Assembly: GCA_022839745.1 (NCBI GenBank)
Contig: JALHJB010000025.1
Coordinates: 1-26,705 of the forward strand
Direction of reading: 5' to 3'
DNA from: Actinomycetes bacterium
GTDB taxonomy: Bacteria; Actinomycetota; Coriobacteriia; Anaerosomatales; Anaerosomataceae
DNA: 26,705 bases
The position numbers and the translations under genes were made by a program. The notes below the pieces were generated by a model. It saw only the letters and a program-made list of their open reading frames with translations. It was not told where the DNA came from and made no database searches. Shown here piece by piece: positions 7,161-14,770 of this stretch (positions within the stretch are counted from its first letter, which is position 1; each line of letters starts with the position of its first letter).

Positions 7161-8309
7161 ATGAAGTACAAGAAGATGGTGGCGCTCATGCTCGCGGGCA
7201 TGCTCGCCGCCGCCGCCGTCGGCGGATGCACTCCGATGGCGGAAGAGGAGTCGGCTGTCGAAGAGCCGACGGTTGAGGAAGAGACCGTTGAGCTACCGGC
7301 CATTCCAGAGGCCGACAAGGACTACGTGGTCAGGATCGGCTACTACAACTGCGATCACATGACCGCGGCGCCGATCGCCCTGGCGGCGGGGCTCTACGAG
7401 AAGTACGGACTGACGACCGAGGTTGTGGGCAACGGCAACGTGCCGCAGGCCATGACCGCCGGTCAGATGGATGCGGGTTACATCGGCGTTGAGGGTCTGA
7501 TGAAGGCGTTCTCGAAGGGCGCTCCCATCGTTGTTGCGGCCGACAACCACCTCGGCGGTTCGTACTACCTGATCGCTTCGAACGACATCACCGATGCCGA
7601 GCAGCTGGTCGGCCAGAAGGTCGGCTTCGGCACCAATCCGGAGTCGAGCTCGTCGTGGCTCGTCATGGCAAAGGAGCTGGGGCTTCCGGTTGCTGGCTCC
7701 AACTACGAGTCGTTCGACATGTCCGACAAGGACGAGTATCTCGCGATGAAGACCGGGCAACTCAAGGCCTACACGACGTGTGATCCGTGGGGCTCGATGG
7801 CTGTCTATGAGGGAACCGGCCATGTCCTTGCGATGGCCGACAAGATCCCGACGACCGGCGACTGGGCGGCGTGCTGCCAGCTCTCCATGAGCCAGGACTT
7901 CTACGACAACCATCCCGAGCTGGCAACGCGTGTGATCGCCGCTCACGTTGACGCGATCGAGATGATCTACACCCAGCCCATGGAGGCCGCGCGCCTGTTC
8001 GCGACGGCCTACAGCGTGCCCGAAGAAGTCGCGCTGATGACGATCTGGCGCAAGACCGTGGCCGAGGGCCGCACGATGGTCTGGGAGATCGATCGGCAGC
8101 GCTTCGAGGACGAGGTCGCCTGGGATCTTGAGGCGAAGTCGATCGACGTTGCGCCCGATCTCGACGCACTGCTGCAGACCGGGTTGCTCGAAGCCGCACC
8201 CGTGGATGACTTCGCGACCTTCATCAAGGAGGAAGTGGACCCGGTGTTCCCAATCGGCATGCCATACGAGGACTGGAAGCTCAAAGCGGCAGAAGTCGAC
8301 AAGGGGTAG
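7161..8309 (+). CDS. ABC transporter substrate-binding lipoprotein (NitT/TauT, NMT1-like; SaoB candidate)
   Basis: A 382-residue lipoprotein with signal AGMLAAAAVGGC (lipid Cys 23), an acidic Glu-rich linker, and a two-lobe NMT1/THI5-like periplasmic binding fold starting at DYVVRIGYYNCDHMTAAPIALAAGLYEKYGL. Unusual for this family are a cysteine in the ligand-cleft loop YNCDHM (C64), TTCDPWG (C207) and a vicinal pair WAACCQLS (C238-C239). These could coordinate a soft metal or organometal and correspond to places where Sec might occur in relatives. AGGAGG precedes ATG 7161 with good spacing. The gene sits in an operon with permease and ATPase, so uptake is implied. I cannot say whether this or the next gene is the true SaoB. 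Confidence 0.8.
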   Translation: MKYKKMVALMLAGMLAAAAVGGCTPMAEEESAVEEPTVEEETVELPAIPEADKDYVVRIGYYNCDHMTAAPIALAAGLYEKYGLTTEVVGNGNVPQAMTAGQMDAGYIGVEGLMKAFSKGAPIVVAADNHLGGSYYLIASNDITDAEQLVGQKVGFGTNPESSSSWLVMAKELGLPVAGSNYESFDMSDKDEYLAMKTGQLKAYTTCDPWGSMAVYEGTGHVLAMADKIPTTGDWAACCQLSMSQDFYDNHPELATRVIAAHVDAIEMIYTQPMEAARLFATAYSVPEEVALMTIWRKTVAEGRTMVWEIDRQRFEDEVAWDLEAKSIDVAPDLDALLQTGLLEAAPVDDFATFIKEEVDPVFPIGMPYEDWKLKAAEVDKG

Positions 8310-8318
8310 CGCAAGACG

Positions 8319-9131
8319 ATGAGACGGGTGATTACCGCAGGTGCCATAGCGGCTGTCCTTGTGGTGATCGCCCTGATCATCGCCTCTCCTGGCGAGAGCG
8401 TCCCCGGCGGGCTGAGGATCGGTTCGCCGGATGACACGTCGGGCCTGATCGTCGATCACATGCTGCGCACTGCGACCGTTGACGGCGAGCACGTGGTCGA
8501 GGATCTCAGTGCGCTCGCGATCAAGGACTGCTGCACCTCTCGCGCGGAGTGGGCGCTGAGTTCGGAGGCGCTGGACGCTGCAATCATGTGTCCGGATGCT
8601 GCTCGGCGCTTGGTGGAGAAGGACGCCAGGTTCGTGATCGTGGGACCGTGCCTGGCGAACTCGGACGTAGTGCTGGTTAGAGGGGACTCAACACCACAGA
8701 GGGTTGCATTCACGCAGAACCGTGACTACCAGGTCGATGTGATCGCCGATCGATTCGGCGCCGCAGCGGCAGCGACGCCGATGGTGACGAGCGCGATTCC
8801 GTACGCGTACGAACGGGGGACGGTGGGCGGGGCCGTCATCGATGCACTCAAGGCCCGCCATCTGGAGGGCGAGTGGCTTCCGTCGACGCTTGGCGACGGG
8901 GGGGACAGAGTGACGTACGTGCTGGTGGTGAGCACGGAGTTCCGGGACAGCGACGCATACCCGGGCTTCATCGGCGCGTTTGAGCAGTCAGTGACGGAAC
9001 TGAACGATCCTGCGACTCTGGCGGACGCGGTGGGCGCGTACAAAGGAGATCGACTCACGGGAGAGGAGGCGGAGAAGTGGAAAAGGCAGCAGATAAGGTT
9101 TCTCTCTACAACACTCGCGGTGGATGGGTGA
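8319..9131 (+). CDS. Membrane-anchored ABC substrate-binding-like protein (SaoB candidate)
   Basis: A 270-residue protein with one N-terminal hydrophobic segment (about residues 5-22) and no lipobox, followed by a small binding-protein-like domain beginning LRIGSPDDTSGLIVDHML. It has a striking set of cysteines: IKDCCTSRAEWALS (C71, C72), AIMCPDAARRL (C91) and VGPCLANSDVV (C111). It is shorter than and divergent from the preceding binding protein, and so may be a second receptor or a metal-relay protein. The vicinal Cys pair in a conserved-looking loop is a plausible Sec/Cys site, fitting a SaoB-type (seleno)protein. The start ATG 8319 lies 9 nt after the previous stop. The end overlaps the permease start. 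Confidence 0.65.
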   Translation: MRRVITAGAIAAVLVVIALIIASPGESVPGGLRIGSPDDTSGLIVDHMLRTATVDGEHVVEDLSALAIKDCCTSRAEWALSSEALDAAIMCPDAARRLVEKDARFVIVGPCLANSDVVLVRGDSTPQRVAFTQNRDYQVDVIADRFGAAAAATPMVTSAIPYAYERGTVGGAVIDALKARHLEGEWLPSTLGDGGDRVTYVLVVSTEFRDSDAYPGFIGAFEQSVTELNDPATLADAVGAYKGDRLTGEEAEKWKRQQIRFLSTTLAVDG

Positions 9132-9901
9132 GCCGCGACATGCTGGCTAGCATCACCGACCGGCGGCGGTACACATGGATCGTCAGCGTGCTCGCGCTCA
9201 TAGGGGTGTGGCAGGCGGCGGCGATGCTCTACGGCAACACATTCATCATGCCGACGCCGTGGATGGCGATCAGTGCGTTCGGCAAAGACGCCATCGACCC
9301 CTGGATACACGAGAACCTGCTGCTCACGATTCGCCGCGTCATGACCGGGTTCGGCTACGCGCTCGTCATCGGCGTTCCCATCGGCTACCTCATGGGCTAC
9401 TCGATGACGGCGCGTCGCTACATCGACCCGCTCATAGACTCCTTACGGCAGATCCCGATGATGGCATGGGTGCCGCTGACGATAGTGTGGTTCGGCCTCG
9501 GTGACGGGCCAACGGTCTTCCTTATCGCATTCGTTGGGGTGTTCGCGGTGATCCTGAACACGACCGCCGGGGTCGAGGGGATCTCGAAGGACTACTACAA
9601 TGCCGCACGCAGTCTCGGCGCCAAGCCCTGGAGCATCTTCGCGCATGTGATCGTCCCTGGCTCGTTCCCCGGCATCCTGACGGGGATGCGCGTCGCCCTC
9701 GGTGCTGGCTGGATGTCAGTCATCTGCGCCGAGTTCGTCGCGACAAGTGCCGGATTCGGCTTCCTCATGGTAGACGCGCAGACGCGCATGGAGACCGACC
9801 GTCTGATGGGTCTCATGATCATGGGCGCGCTGGTGGGTTTCACGATCGACAGAATGCTGCTTCTGACGAGCCGCGTTCTGGCGCGGTGGAAGGTGGCATG
9901 A
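9077..9901 (+). CDS. saoP: ABC transporter permease subunit (SaoP-type, NitT/TauT family)
   Basis: A 274-residue inner-membrane permease with about six helices, beginning YTWIVSVLALIGVWQAAAM. The binding-protein-dependent transport signature is clear: KDYYNAARSLGAKPWSIFAHVIVPGSFPGILTGMRVALGAGWM is the EAA-loop region that docks on the ATPase. FVGVFAVILNTTAGVEGI is typical of the nitrate/sulfonate/taurine branch. GTG 9077 has AGGAGG 7 nt upstream but overlaps the preceding gene by 55 nt; GTG 9128 (GTGA overlap) is an alternative. Its stop overlaps the ATPase start, indicating translational coupling. It forms one importer with the two binding proteins and the ATPase; the substrate is presumably an organometal or metal-thiol compound (inference). 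Confidence 0.85.
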   Translation: MEKAADKVSLYNTRGGWVSRDMLASITDRRRYTWIVSVLALIGVWQAAAMLYGNTFIMPTPWMAISAFGKDAIDPWIHENLLLTIRRVMTGFGYALVIGVPIGYLMGYSMTARRYIDPLIDSLRQIPMMAWVPLTIVWFGLGDGPTVFLIAFVGVFAVILNTTAGVEGISKDYYNAARSLGAKPWSIFAHVIVPGSFPGILTGMRVALGAGWMSVICAEFVATSAGFGFLMVDAQTRMETDRLMGLMIMGALVGFTIDRMLLLTSRVLARWKVA

Positions 9902-10779
9902 CCATGCGACTTGCGATGAAGAACATCAGCAGGGTGTTCGACAACGGGAAGACCAAGCACGTCGTGTTGGAGAACGTCGGCTTCACCATCGGCACCGGCG
10001 AGTTCGTCACGCTGCTGGGTCCCTCAGGCTGCGGGAAGACCACACTGCTCAATATCATAGCGGGGTTCCTCCCCGCGACCGGAGGCACGATCACCCTGAA
10101 CGACGCTCTGGTCACCAAGCCGGGCCCCGATAGAGGCTTCATCTTCCAGGACTATGCGCTGTTCCCCTGGATGAAGGTCAAGGACAACATCCTGTACCCA
10201 ATGAAGCGCCTGGGTGTGCCGAAGGCCGAGCGCGAGGAGCGCCTGGGGCAGCTCATGGCATTGGCGCAGCTTCAGGGCAAAGAGAACCTCTATCCGCACC
10301 AGCTGTCCGGAGGGATGAAGCAGCGCACGGCTGTCATCCGGGCCCTTGCCGCTCGTCCCCAGGTCCTGCTCATGGACGAGCCGTTCGGTGCGGTCGATTT
10401 CCAGATGCGCATGATCATGCAGGAGGAGATGGAGGCGCTCTGGCTCAAGGACCGCACTACGGTCCTGATGGTGACCCACGACGTTGAAGAGGCCATCTAC
10501 CTGTCGGATCGCGTGATCGTGATGTCCTCCGACCGCGGTCGGATCCTCGAAGACATACGCATCGACCTCCCGCGTCCGCGTCAACGCAAAGGCGATGCGT
10601 ATCACCACTACGAGGACCGCCTGATCGATCTGCTCAAGACCGCCCTCGGCACAGGGCCCGCCGAAGAGGCTCGAGGGGATTCCCGCGCAACGGTCGCCCT
10701 CGCGAGTGCTGCACAGTGTGCCGCAGAGTACACCGGTTGCGCGCCTCAGGAACTGGCTGCGATGGGAGAGCGCGCATGA
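9898..10779 (+). CDS. saoA: ABC transporter ATP-binding protein (SaoA-type)
   Basis: A 293-residue nucleotide-binding subunit. Motifs in order: Walker A GPSGCGKTT, Q-loop FIFQDYALFPWMKV, signature LSGGMKQRTAVIRAL, Walker B VLLMDEPFGAVD, and the switch-His loop MVTHDVEEAIYLSDR. The sequence is of the nitrate/sulfonate/taurine type. A C-terminal extension of about 50 residues contains two cysteines (AQCAAEYTGCAPQ), which is not usual for these ATPases and may sense metal. ATG 9898 overlaps the permease stop (ATGA) and has GGAAGG upstream; the GTG at 9886 is less likely. Its own stop overlaps the start of the lyase gene in the same way, so permease, ATPase and lyase are a coupled set. Confidence 0.88.
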   Translation: MTMRLAMKNISRVFDNGKTKHVVLENVGFTIGTGEFVTLLGPSGCGKTTLLNIIAGFLPATGGTITLNDALVTKPGPDRGFIFQDYALFPWMKVKDNILYPMKRLGVPKAEREERLGQLMALAQLQGKENLYPHQLSGGMKQRTAVIRALAARPQVLLMDEPFGAVDFQMRMIMQEEMEALWLKDRTTVLMVTHDVEEAIYLSDRVIVMSSDRGRILEDIRIDLPRPRQRKGDAYHHYEDRLIDLLKTALGTGPAEEARGDSRATVALASAAQCAAEYTGCAPQELAAMGERA

Positions 10780-11420
10780 GGTTCAAGGAGTATCCCGAGG
10801 AGCGCTTGCGCATCGCGAGCATCTGTTCCCGGCTCACGGAGGATGAGCGGGTCCTGCGGCACGCCGTGATGGAGGGCATCATCAACGCCGGAGGTCCGGT
10901 GACGCCCTCCGACATGCGCGACGTGGTGGCTCTCGATGACGAGCGCTTTGCTGCTGCCGAACGTGGGCTGGACGAAAAGCACTTCCTCGTTCGTGGAGCC
11001 GGCGGCGAAGTGAACTTCGCGTATCCGGTCTCCGGACTGCCCACGACACACACCGTGACCCTGGCTGATGGTCGCTCGTTCCATCCGATGTGCGCGATCG
11101 ACGGGCTCGGGAGCGCGTTCACACTCGGGCAGGATATCGTCCTGACCTCGAAGTGCTCGAGATGCGGGGAGCCGATCAGAGTCGAGGTCACAGACGGGGC
11201 AGTCACCTCCGCCGTGCCGGCAACGGCGCACGCCGTGCACGCGGATCTCAACAAGGATGACAACTGGGCGGGGAGTTGTTGAAACGTCATGAACTTCTTC
11301 TGTACGAAGAAGCACTACGAGGATTGGGTTGCCGAGTCGGGCACGGACACATCCGACCTGTTCATTCTCGAGGTCACCGAGGCGCTCGTGGTGGCTCGGT
11401 GGCTCTTCGGCCTCGAGTAG
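10776..11420 (+). CDS. saoL: MerB-like organometallic lyase SaoL, selenoprotein with UGA-encoded Sec169
   Basis: A 214-residue protein if the TGA at 11280-11282 is read as Sec; otherwise it stops after 168. N-terminal helices are followed by the MerB active-site stretch HPMCAIDGLG (C106, D109, matching MerB Cys96 and Asp99) and a CSRC pair (127-130). Then comes NWAGSC-U-NVMNFFC, aligning with MerB SFCCHVHFFAS, so C168 matches the catalytic Cys159 and Sec169 matches Cys160. After the TGA the frame continues 45 codons (HYEDWVAESG...ALVVARWLFGLE), just like the MerB C-terminus, before TAG. A SECIS-like hairpin follows the TGA. MerB cleaves C-Hg bonds by protonolysis. Sec should sharpen metal binding. 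ATG 10776 overlaps the ATPase stop. Confidence 0.88.
11280..11312 (+). promoter_or_regulatory. Bacterial SECIS-like element for Sec insertion in saoL
   Basis: The in-frame TGA (11280-11282) is followed by a perfect 7-bp stem, CTTCTTC (11294-11300) with GAAGAAG (11306-11312), enclosing the loop TGTAC. The apical loop begins 18 nt after the TGA and has G at its second position. Both properties fall within the known bacterial SECIS rules (about 16-37 nt; a G in the first two loop bases). In bacteria SelB binds this loop with Sec-tRNA. The hairpin lies inside coding sequence. Confidence 0.75.
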
Positions 11421-11470
11421 ACGGGTGAAGGTGCACTCCGCATCAGCAGGGACTACCGCAAGGGAGGCGT

Positions 11471-13537
11471 GTGGACTACTCACTACAGGAGCTCACGGGG
11501 GGTGCGCCCTGGCGGTTTGCCTGGCGCCAGCCGGTCGTGGGGCTGGACATCGGATCGCGTGCGTCCAAGGGCGTTCTGCTGACGGGCGACACGATTCACA
11601 CGACCCTCATTCCGACCGGCCTGTACATGCAGGAGACCGCTGACGAGCTTCTCGGCAGGCTCGTCAGGCTCGCGGGCCTGGGCCGCGAGGACATCGGCTA
11701 CATCGTGAGCACCGGCTATGGGCGGATCTCACTCTCGTTCGCGGACATCCCCTTCGAAGTCGTGACCGAGATCTCCTGCCATGCCATGGGTGCGCACGCG
11801 CTTCACCCGTCGACCAGGACGATCATCGACATAGGCGGGCAGGACTCGAAGGCGATACGGGTGGACACGGCCACCGGCAAGGTCGTCGATTTCGTGATGA
11901 ACGACAAATGCGCCGCCGGAACGGGGCAGTTCCTCGAGAAGGCCGCAGTGCAGCTCGGCCTCGACCTTGACGAGCTGGGCGCGGCATCGCTCCGAGCCAC
12001 CGACCCCGCTCAGATCAGCAGCCAGTGCGTGGTCTTTGCCGAGTCGGAGATGATCTCGCTCCGGGCCAAGGGCGCCCGCCAGAAGGATGCTGCGGCTGTG
12101 GCGAACATCGCCGCGGGGATTCATCACTCGGCTGCCCGCCGCGTGCGGAACCTGCTGGGACGCGTCGAGTCAGAGCCCGACTTGCTGTTCACCGGCGGTG
12201 TCTCGAACAACCCGGGGATGCGCCAGGTTCTGGAGGAACTCATCGGAGAGCGCTTCATCGAGACTCCGTTCGACATGATCTACGCGGGCGCGCTCGGGGC
12301 GGCCGTCTATGCCACGCAGCATGCGGCGCGTTCCCGAGGGGCCGAGGACACGATCCACCAGTTCCGGGGCGTCGACCTGTCGTCGGTGGCCGAGCTCATC
12401 GAACTGCAGCGGGAGGCGTTCATCGAGAACAAGAGCGACGATTCCCAGGTCGGCTACGTGTGCGCATACACCCCGGTGGAGCTGCTCAACGCGGCCGGCG
12501 TAAAGCACCTTAGGCTCTTTAAGGCCGGGGGGGCTGAGATGGTGGCAGCGGGTGAGCGGCACACGCAGAGCGTGTTCTGCGACTTCAGCAAGTGCTTCGT
12601 CGGCGGGTTCGCCGCCGGCGATCCGGTCCATGCGTCGATCGACAGGCTCTACAGCTTTCACACATGCGCGAGCATGAAGCGGGCCAGTGAGGTAGCCGAG
12701 CAGTTCGTGCCGGTGAAGCTCTTCAACCTGCCGAAGCTCAGGAACTCGGAGGCATCGCGCGCGTTCTTCCGGGGCGAGATGCTCGCCCTGCGAGACGACC
12801 TCGTCACGCTCACCGGTCACGACGTGTCTGACGAAGCGATCAGGGAGCAGATCCGCCTCTACAACCGGCTTCGCCGATTACTGAAGGCCATTTCCGAGCT
12901 GCGCAAGCGGGAGCACCCGCCGCTGTCCGGCACGGAGTTCGTCGACCTGGCGCGCGCCTACTACTACGTCCCCGCCGAGGAACTGGTCTCCGTCTATGAG
13001 GATGTGCTTCGGCAGCTGAGCGACGTTCCCGATTCCAGCGAGAACACTCGGCTGCGCGTGATGGTCGCCGGCAGCATCGCGGCGGATGGGGACCGGCGGC
13101 TCCTCACGCTCCTCGAGGAGGAGATCGGGTTGCAGGTCGTGGTCGAGGACCACTGCGCGGGGCTAAGGCCGTTCTCGCACACGATCTCGGAGGAGGGTGA
13201 CGTCTTCCAGGCGCTCGCCGACGGCTATCTTGACCAGGCGCCCTGTGGCCGGATGAAGACACTCGACGACTGCGTTGACTTCTCCGGCCGACTCGCGCGC
13301 GAGTACGACGTGGACGGGGTCCTGTACGTCTACCTGAAGTTCTGTTCGTGCTACGGAGTCACCAAGAAGGGATTCATCGATCACTTCCAGAATCTTGAGA
13401 TCCCGGTGCTCGACGTCTCCAGTGACTACTCCGAGAGCGATCACGGTCAGCTGAAGACGAGGATCGAAGCGTTCGTCGAAGTACTCGAGGTCCGGAGAGG
13501 TGATGCTCATGACCGCGAACTCGTCATCGCCCGCTGA
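11471..13537 (+). CDS. Fused activase and 2-hydroxyacyl-CoA dehydratase-like protein
   Basis: A 688-residue fusion. Residues 22-285 are a full BadF/HgdC-type ATPase: VGLDIGSRASKG, STGYGR, IIDIGGQDSKAIR, MNDKCAAGTGQFLEKA (C147), SSQCVVFAESE (C186), GGVSNNPGM. Residues 310-680 are a dehydratase-family Fe-S domain: VGYVCAYTPVELLNAAG, SVFCDFSKCFVGG, FHTCASMKRASE, VEDHCAGLRP, DQAPCGRMK, LKFCSCYGVTKKGFI and the terminal TRIEAFVEVL. In the family the two parts are normally separate genes, so this is an activase joined to its client. The next gene is the probable second subunit. It starts at GTG 11471 behind AGGGAGG with short spacing. The reaction is unknown; the hgcA neighbour suggests corrinoid or organometal reduction. 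Confidence 0.85.
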   Translation: MDYSLQELTGGAPWRFAWRQPVVGLDIGSRASKGVLLTGDTIHTTLIPTGLYMQETADELLGRLVRLAGLGREDIGYIVSTGYGRISLSFADIPFEVVTEISCHAMGAHALHPSTRTIIDIGGQDSKAIRVDTATGKVVDFVMNDKCAAGTGQFLEKAAVQLGLDLDELGAASLRATDPAQISSQCVVFAESEMISLRAKGARQKDAAAVANIAAGIHHSAARRVRNLLGRVESEPDLLFTGGVSNNPGMRQVLEELIGERFIETPFDMIYAGALGAAVYATQHAARSRGAEDTIHQFRGVDLSSVAELIELQREAFIENKSDDSQVGYVCAYTPVELLNAAGVKHLRLFKAGGAEMVAAGERHTQSVFCDFSKCFVGGFAAGDPVHASIDRLYSFHTCASMKRASEVAEQFVPVKLFNLPKLRNSEASRAFFRGEMLALRDDLVTLTGHDVSDEAIREQIRLYNRLRRLLKAISELRKREHPPLSGTEFVDLARAYYYVPAEELVSVYEDVLRQLSDVPDSSENTRLRVMVAGSIAADGDRRLLTLLEEEIGLQVVVEDHCAGLRPFSHTISEEGDVFQALADGYLDQAPCGRMKTLDDCVDFSGRLAREYDVDGVLYVYLKFCSCYGVTKKGFIDHFQNLEIPVLDVSSDYSESDHGQLKTRIEAFVEVLEVRRGDAHDRELVIAR

Positions 13538-14717
13538 TCGCCGCGCCGTGGGGGAACAGCGAGATGTCTCGGAGGCCCGCGTCGCGCTCGAGGCCCTCGT
13601 GGTGTCCTACTCGCTCGAGCGCATCGAGCGACAGGTGGCCGAGGGTGCGTCTGCGGTATGGGGTGGCAACTCTTGGGACACACCGTTGCTCTACGCCTGC
13701 GACACGATCCCGGTCGGTATCGAGGGCTTGTGGCGGGAGGATAGCCGCACGGCCGAGTCGCTCGGCGAGAACATGTTCCAGATTCCGCCCGAGTACTGCT
13801 CGATGGTGAAGACGATCATCGGTCGCATGCACCTCAACAAGGAGTCGCAGATCAGGCGCGTGTTGTACTTCGGGGCGACGTGCGAGCCGATCAACAACGT
13901 CATGGAACTTGTCAAGATGGAGGGTTACGACACCTTCTGCATTGAGAACGTCACCGCGTTCACAGCGGAGGAGAAGCGCCCAGAGGTCGTGCGCTTCCTT
14001 GCGAGCGAGCTGCAGCGAGCCGCGATCTGGCTGACCGGCAGTCCGGTCGATGAAGACCGGCTGCGCGAGGAGATCCGACGGAAGAACGAGATCTCGCGTA
14101 AGGTGCGGCAAGTCCTCGACCTCAGGTTGCGCGACCCGTTCGTCCTCGGCAGCGTGCCCACGCTGCACGTGCTGCTGGGTACGAGCCACCTGTACGGCGA
14201 TCCGGCGGAGTTCGGCCGGGTGCTCGACCTCCTCATCGCAGAACTCGAGGAGGCGACTCGCGTACCGACAACGCGCACGTACATCCCGCTGGTGCTGGCG
14301 GGCGGAGGCGCGGGAAGCGCCGACACGCTGCGGGTGATCGATGAGTCCAACGCAGCCATCGTGGGTTGGGTCATCGCCGGGACCGAGCTGTACTCCGAGG
14401 ACATGCCGCCACTGGAGGCCGTTGCGCACTACGTGCTGGATGCGCAGGCTCGTGGTGAGCTCGGCGAGGGCGCCGGGACATCGGCCACGTATCGCCGGTT
14501 CCATGTTGAGAGGATCTGCAGGGCGACGGGCGCCAAAGGGGTCATCGCCTCGGCGATCACTGGCTGCCCGTACGGAAGCGTGGTACAGCAGACCGAGCGC
14601 GACTACTTCAAGGGGCTTGGCATCCCGATCATCTCTCTTGAGAACACCATCCACAAGGAGCGCCCCACCGAAGAGCAGATCATGCGGGTTCGCACGTTCG
14701 TAGAGATGCTGTCGTAG
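13503..14717 (+). CDS. 2-hydroxyacyl-CoA dehydratase-family subunit (HgdA/HgdB-like)
   Basis: About 404 residues. A dehydratase-family fold is indicated by SAVWGGNSWDTPLLYACDTIPVGI near the N-terminus, then PPEYCSMVKTIIG, YFGATCEPINNVME, YDTFCIENV, LAGGGAGSADTLRVIDES, ASAITGCPYGSVV and a C-terminal VRTFVEMLS. Several family cysteines are kept (YC, TC, FC, GC), so it can bind a cluster. It lacks the CDGKKK motif of the double-cubane proteins at 3217 and 17270, and is therefore the more dehydratase-like partner. It overlaps the fused activase-dehydratase gene by 35 nt, implying an obligate heteromer. GGAGAGG precedes three possible starts (GTG 13500, ATG 13503, ATG 13509). The substrate is unknown. 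Confidence 0.75.
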   Translation: MLMTANSSSPADRRAVGEQRDVSEARVALEALVVSYSLERIERQVAEGASAVWGGNSWDTPLLYACDTIPVGIEGLWREDSRTAESLGENMFQIPPEYCSMVKTIIGRMHLNKESQIRRVLYFGATCEPINNVMELVKMEGYDTFCIENVTAFTAEEKRPEVVRFLASELQRAAIWLTGSPVDEDRLREEIRRKNEISRKVRQVLDLRLRDPFVLGSVPTLHVLLGTSHLYGDPAEFGRVLDLLIAELEEATRVPTTRTYIPLVLAGGGAGSADTLRVIDESNAAIVGWVIAGTELYSEDMPPLEAVAHYVLDAQARGELGEGAGTSATYRRFHVERICRATGAKGVIASAITGCPYGSVVQQTERDYFKGLGIPIISLENTIHKERPTEEQIMRVRTFVEMLS

Positions 14718-14770
14718 AATGCCGCTCACGCCTGGCGCGGTGCGGCACACAACGAGGAGGGACTCGTCCG

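Noticed and set aside
9129..9180. TGA of the second binding protein as read-through
   Set aside because: The permease gene overlaps here and the read-through frame gives no plausible protein.
14718..14770. A cobalamin riboswitch ahead of hgcA
   Set aside because: Only 53 nt separate hgcA from the preceding gene, too short for such a riboswitch, and no B12-box-like motif was seen.
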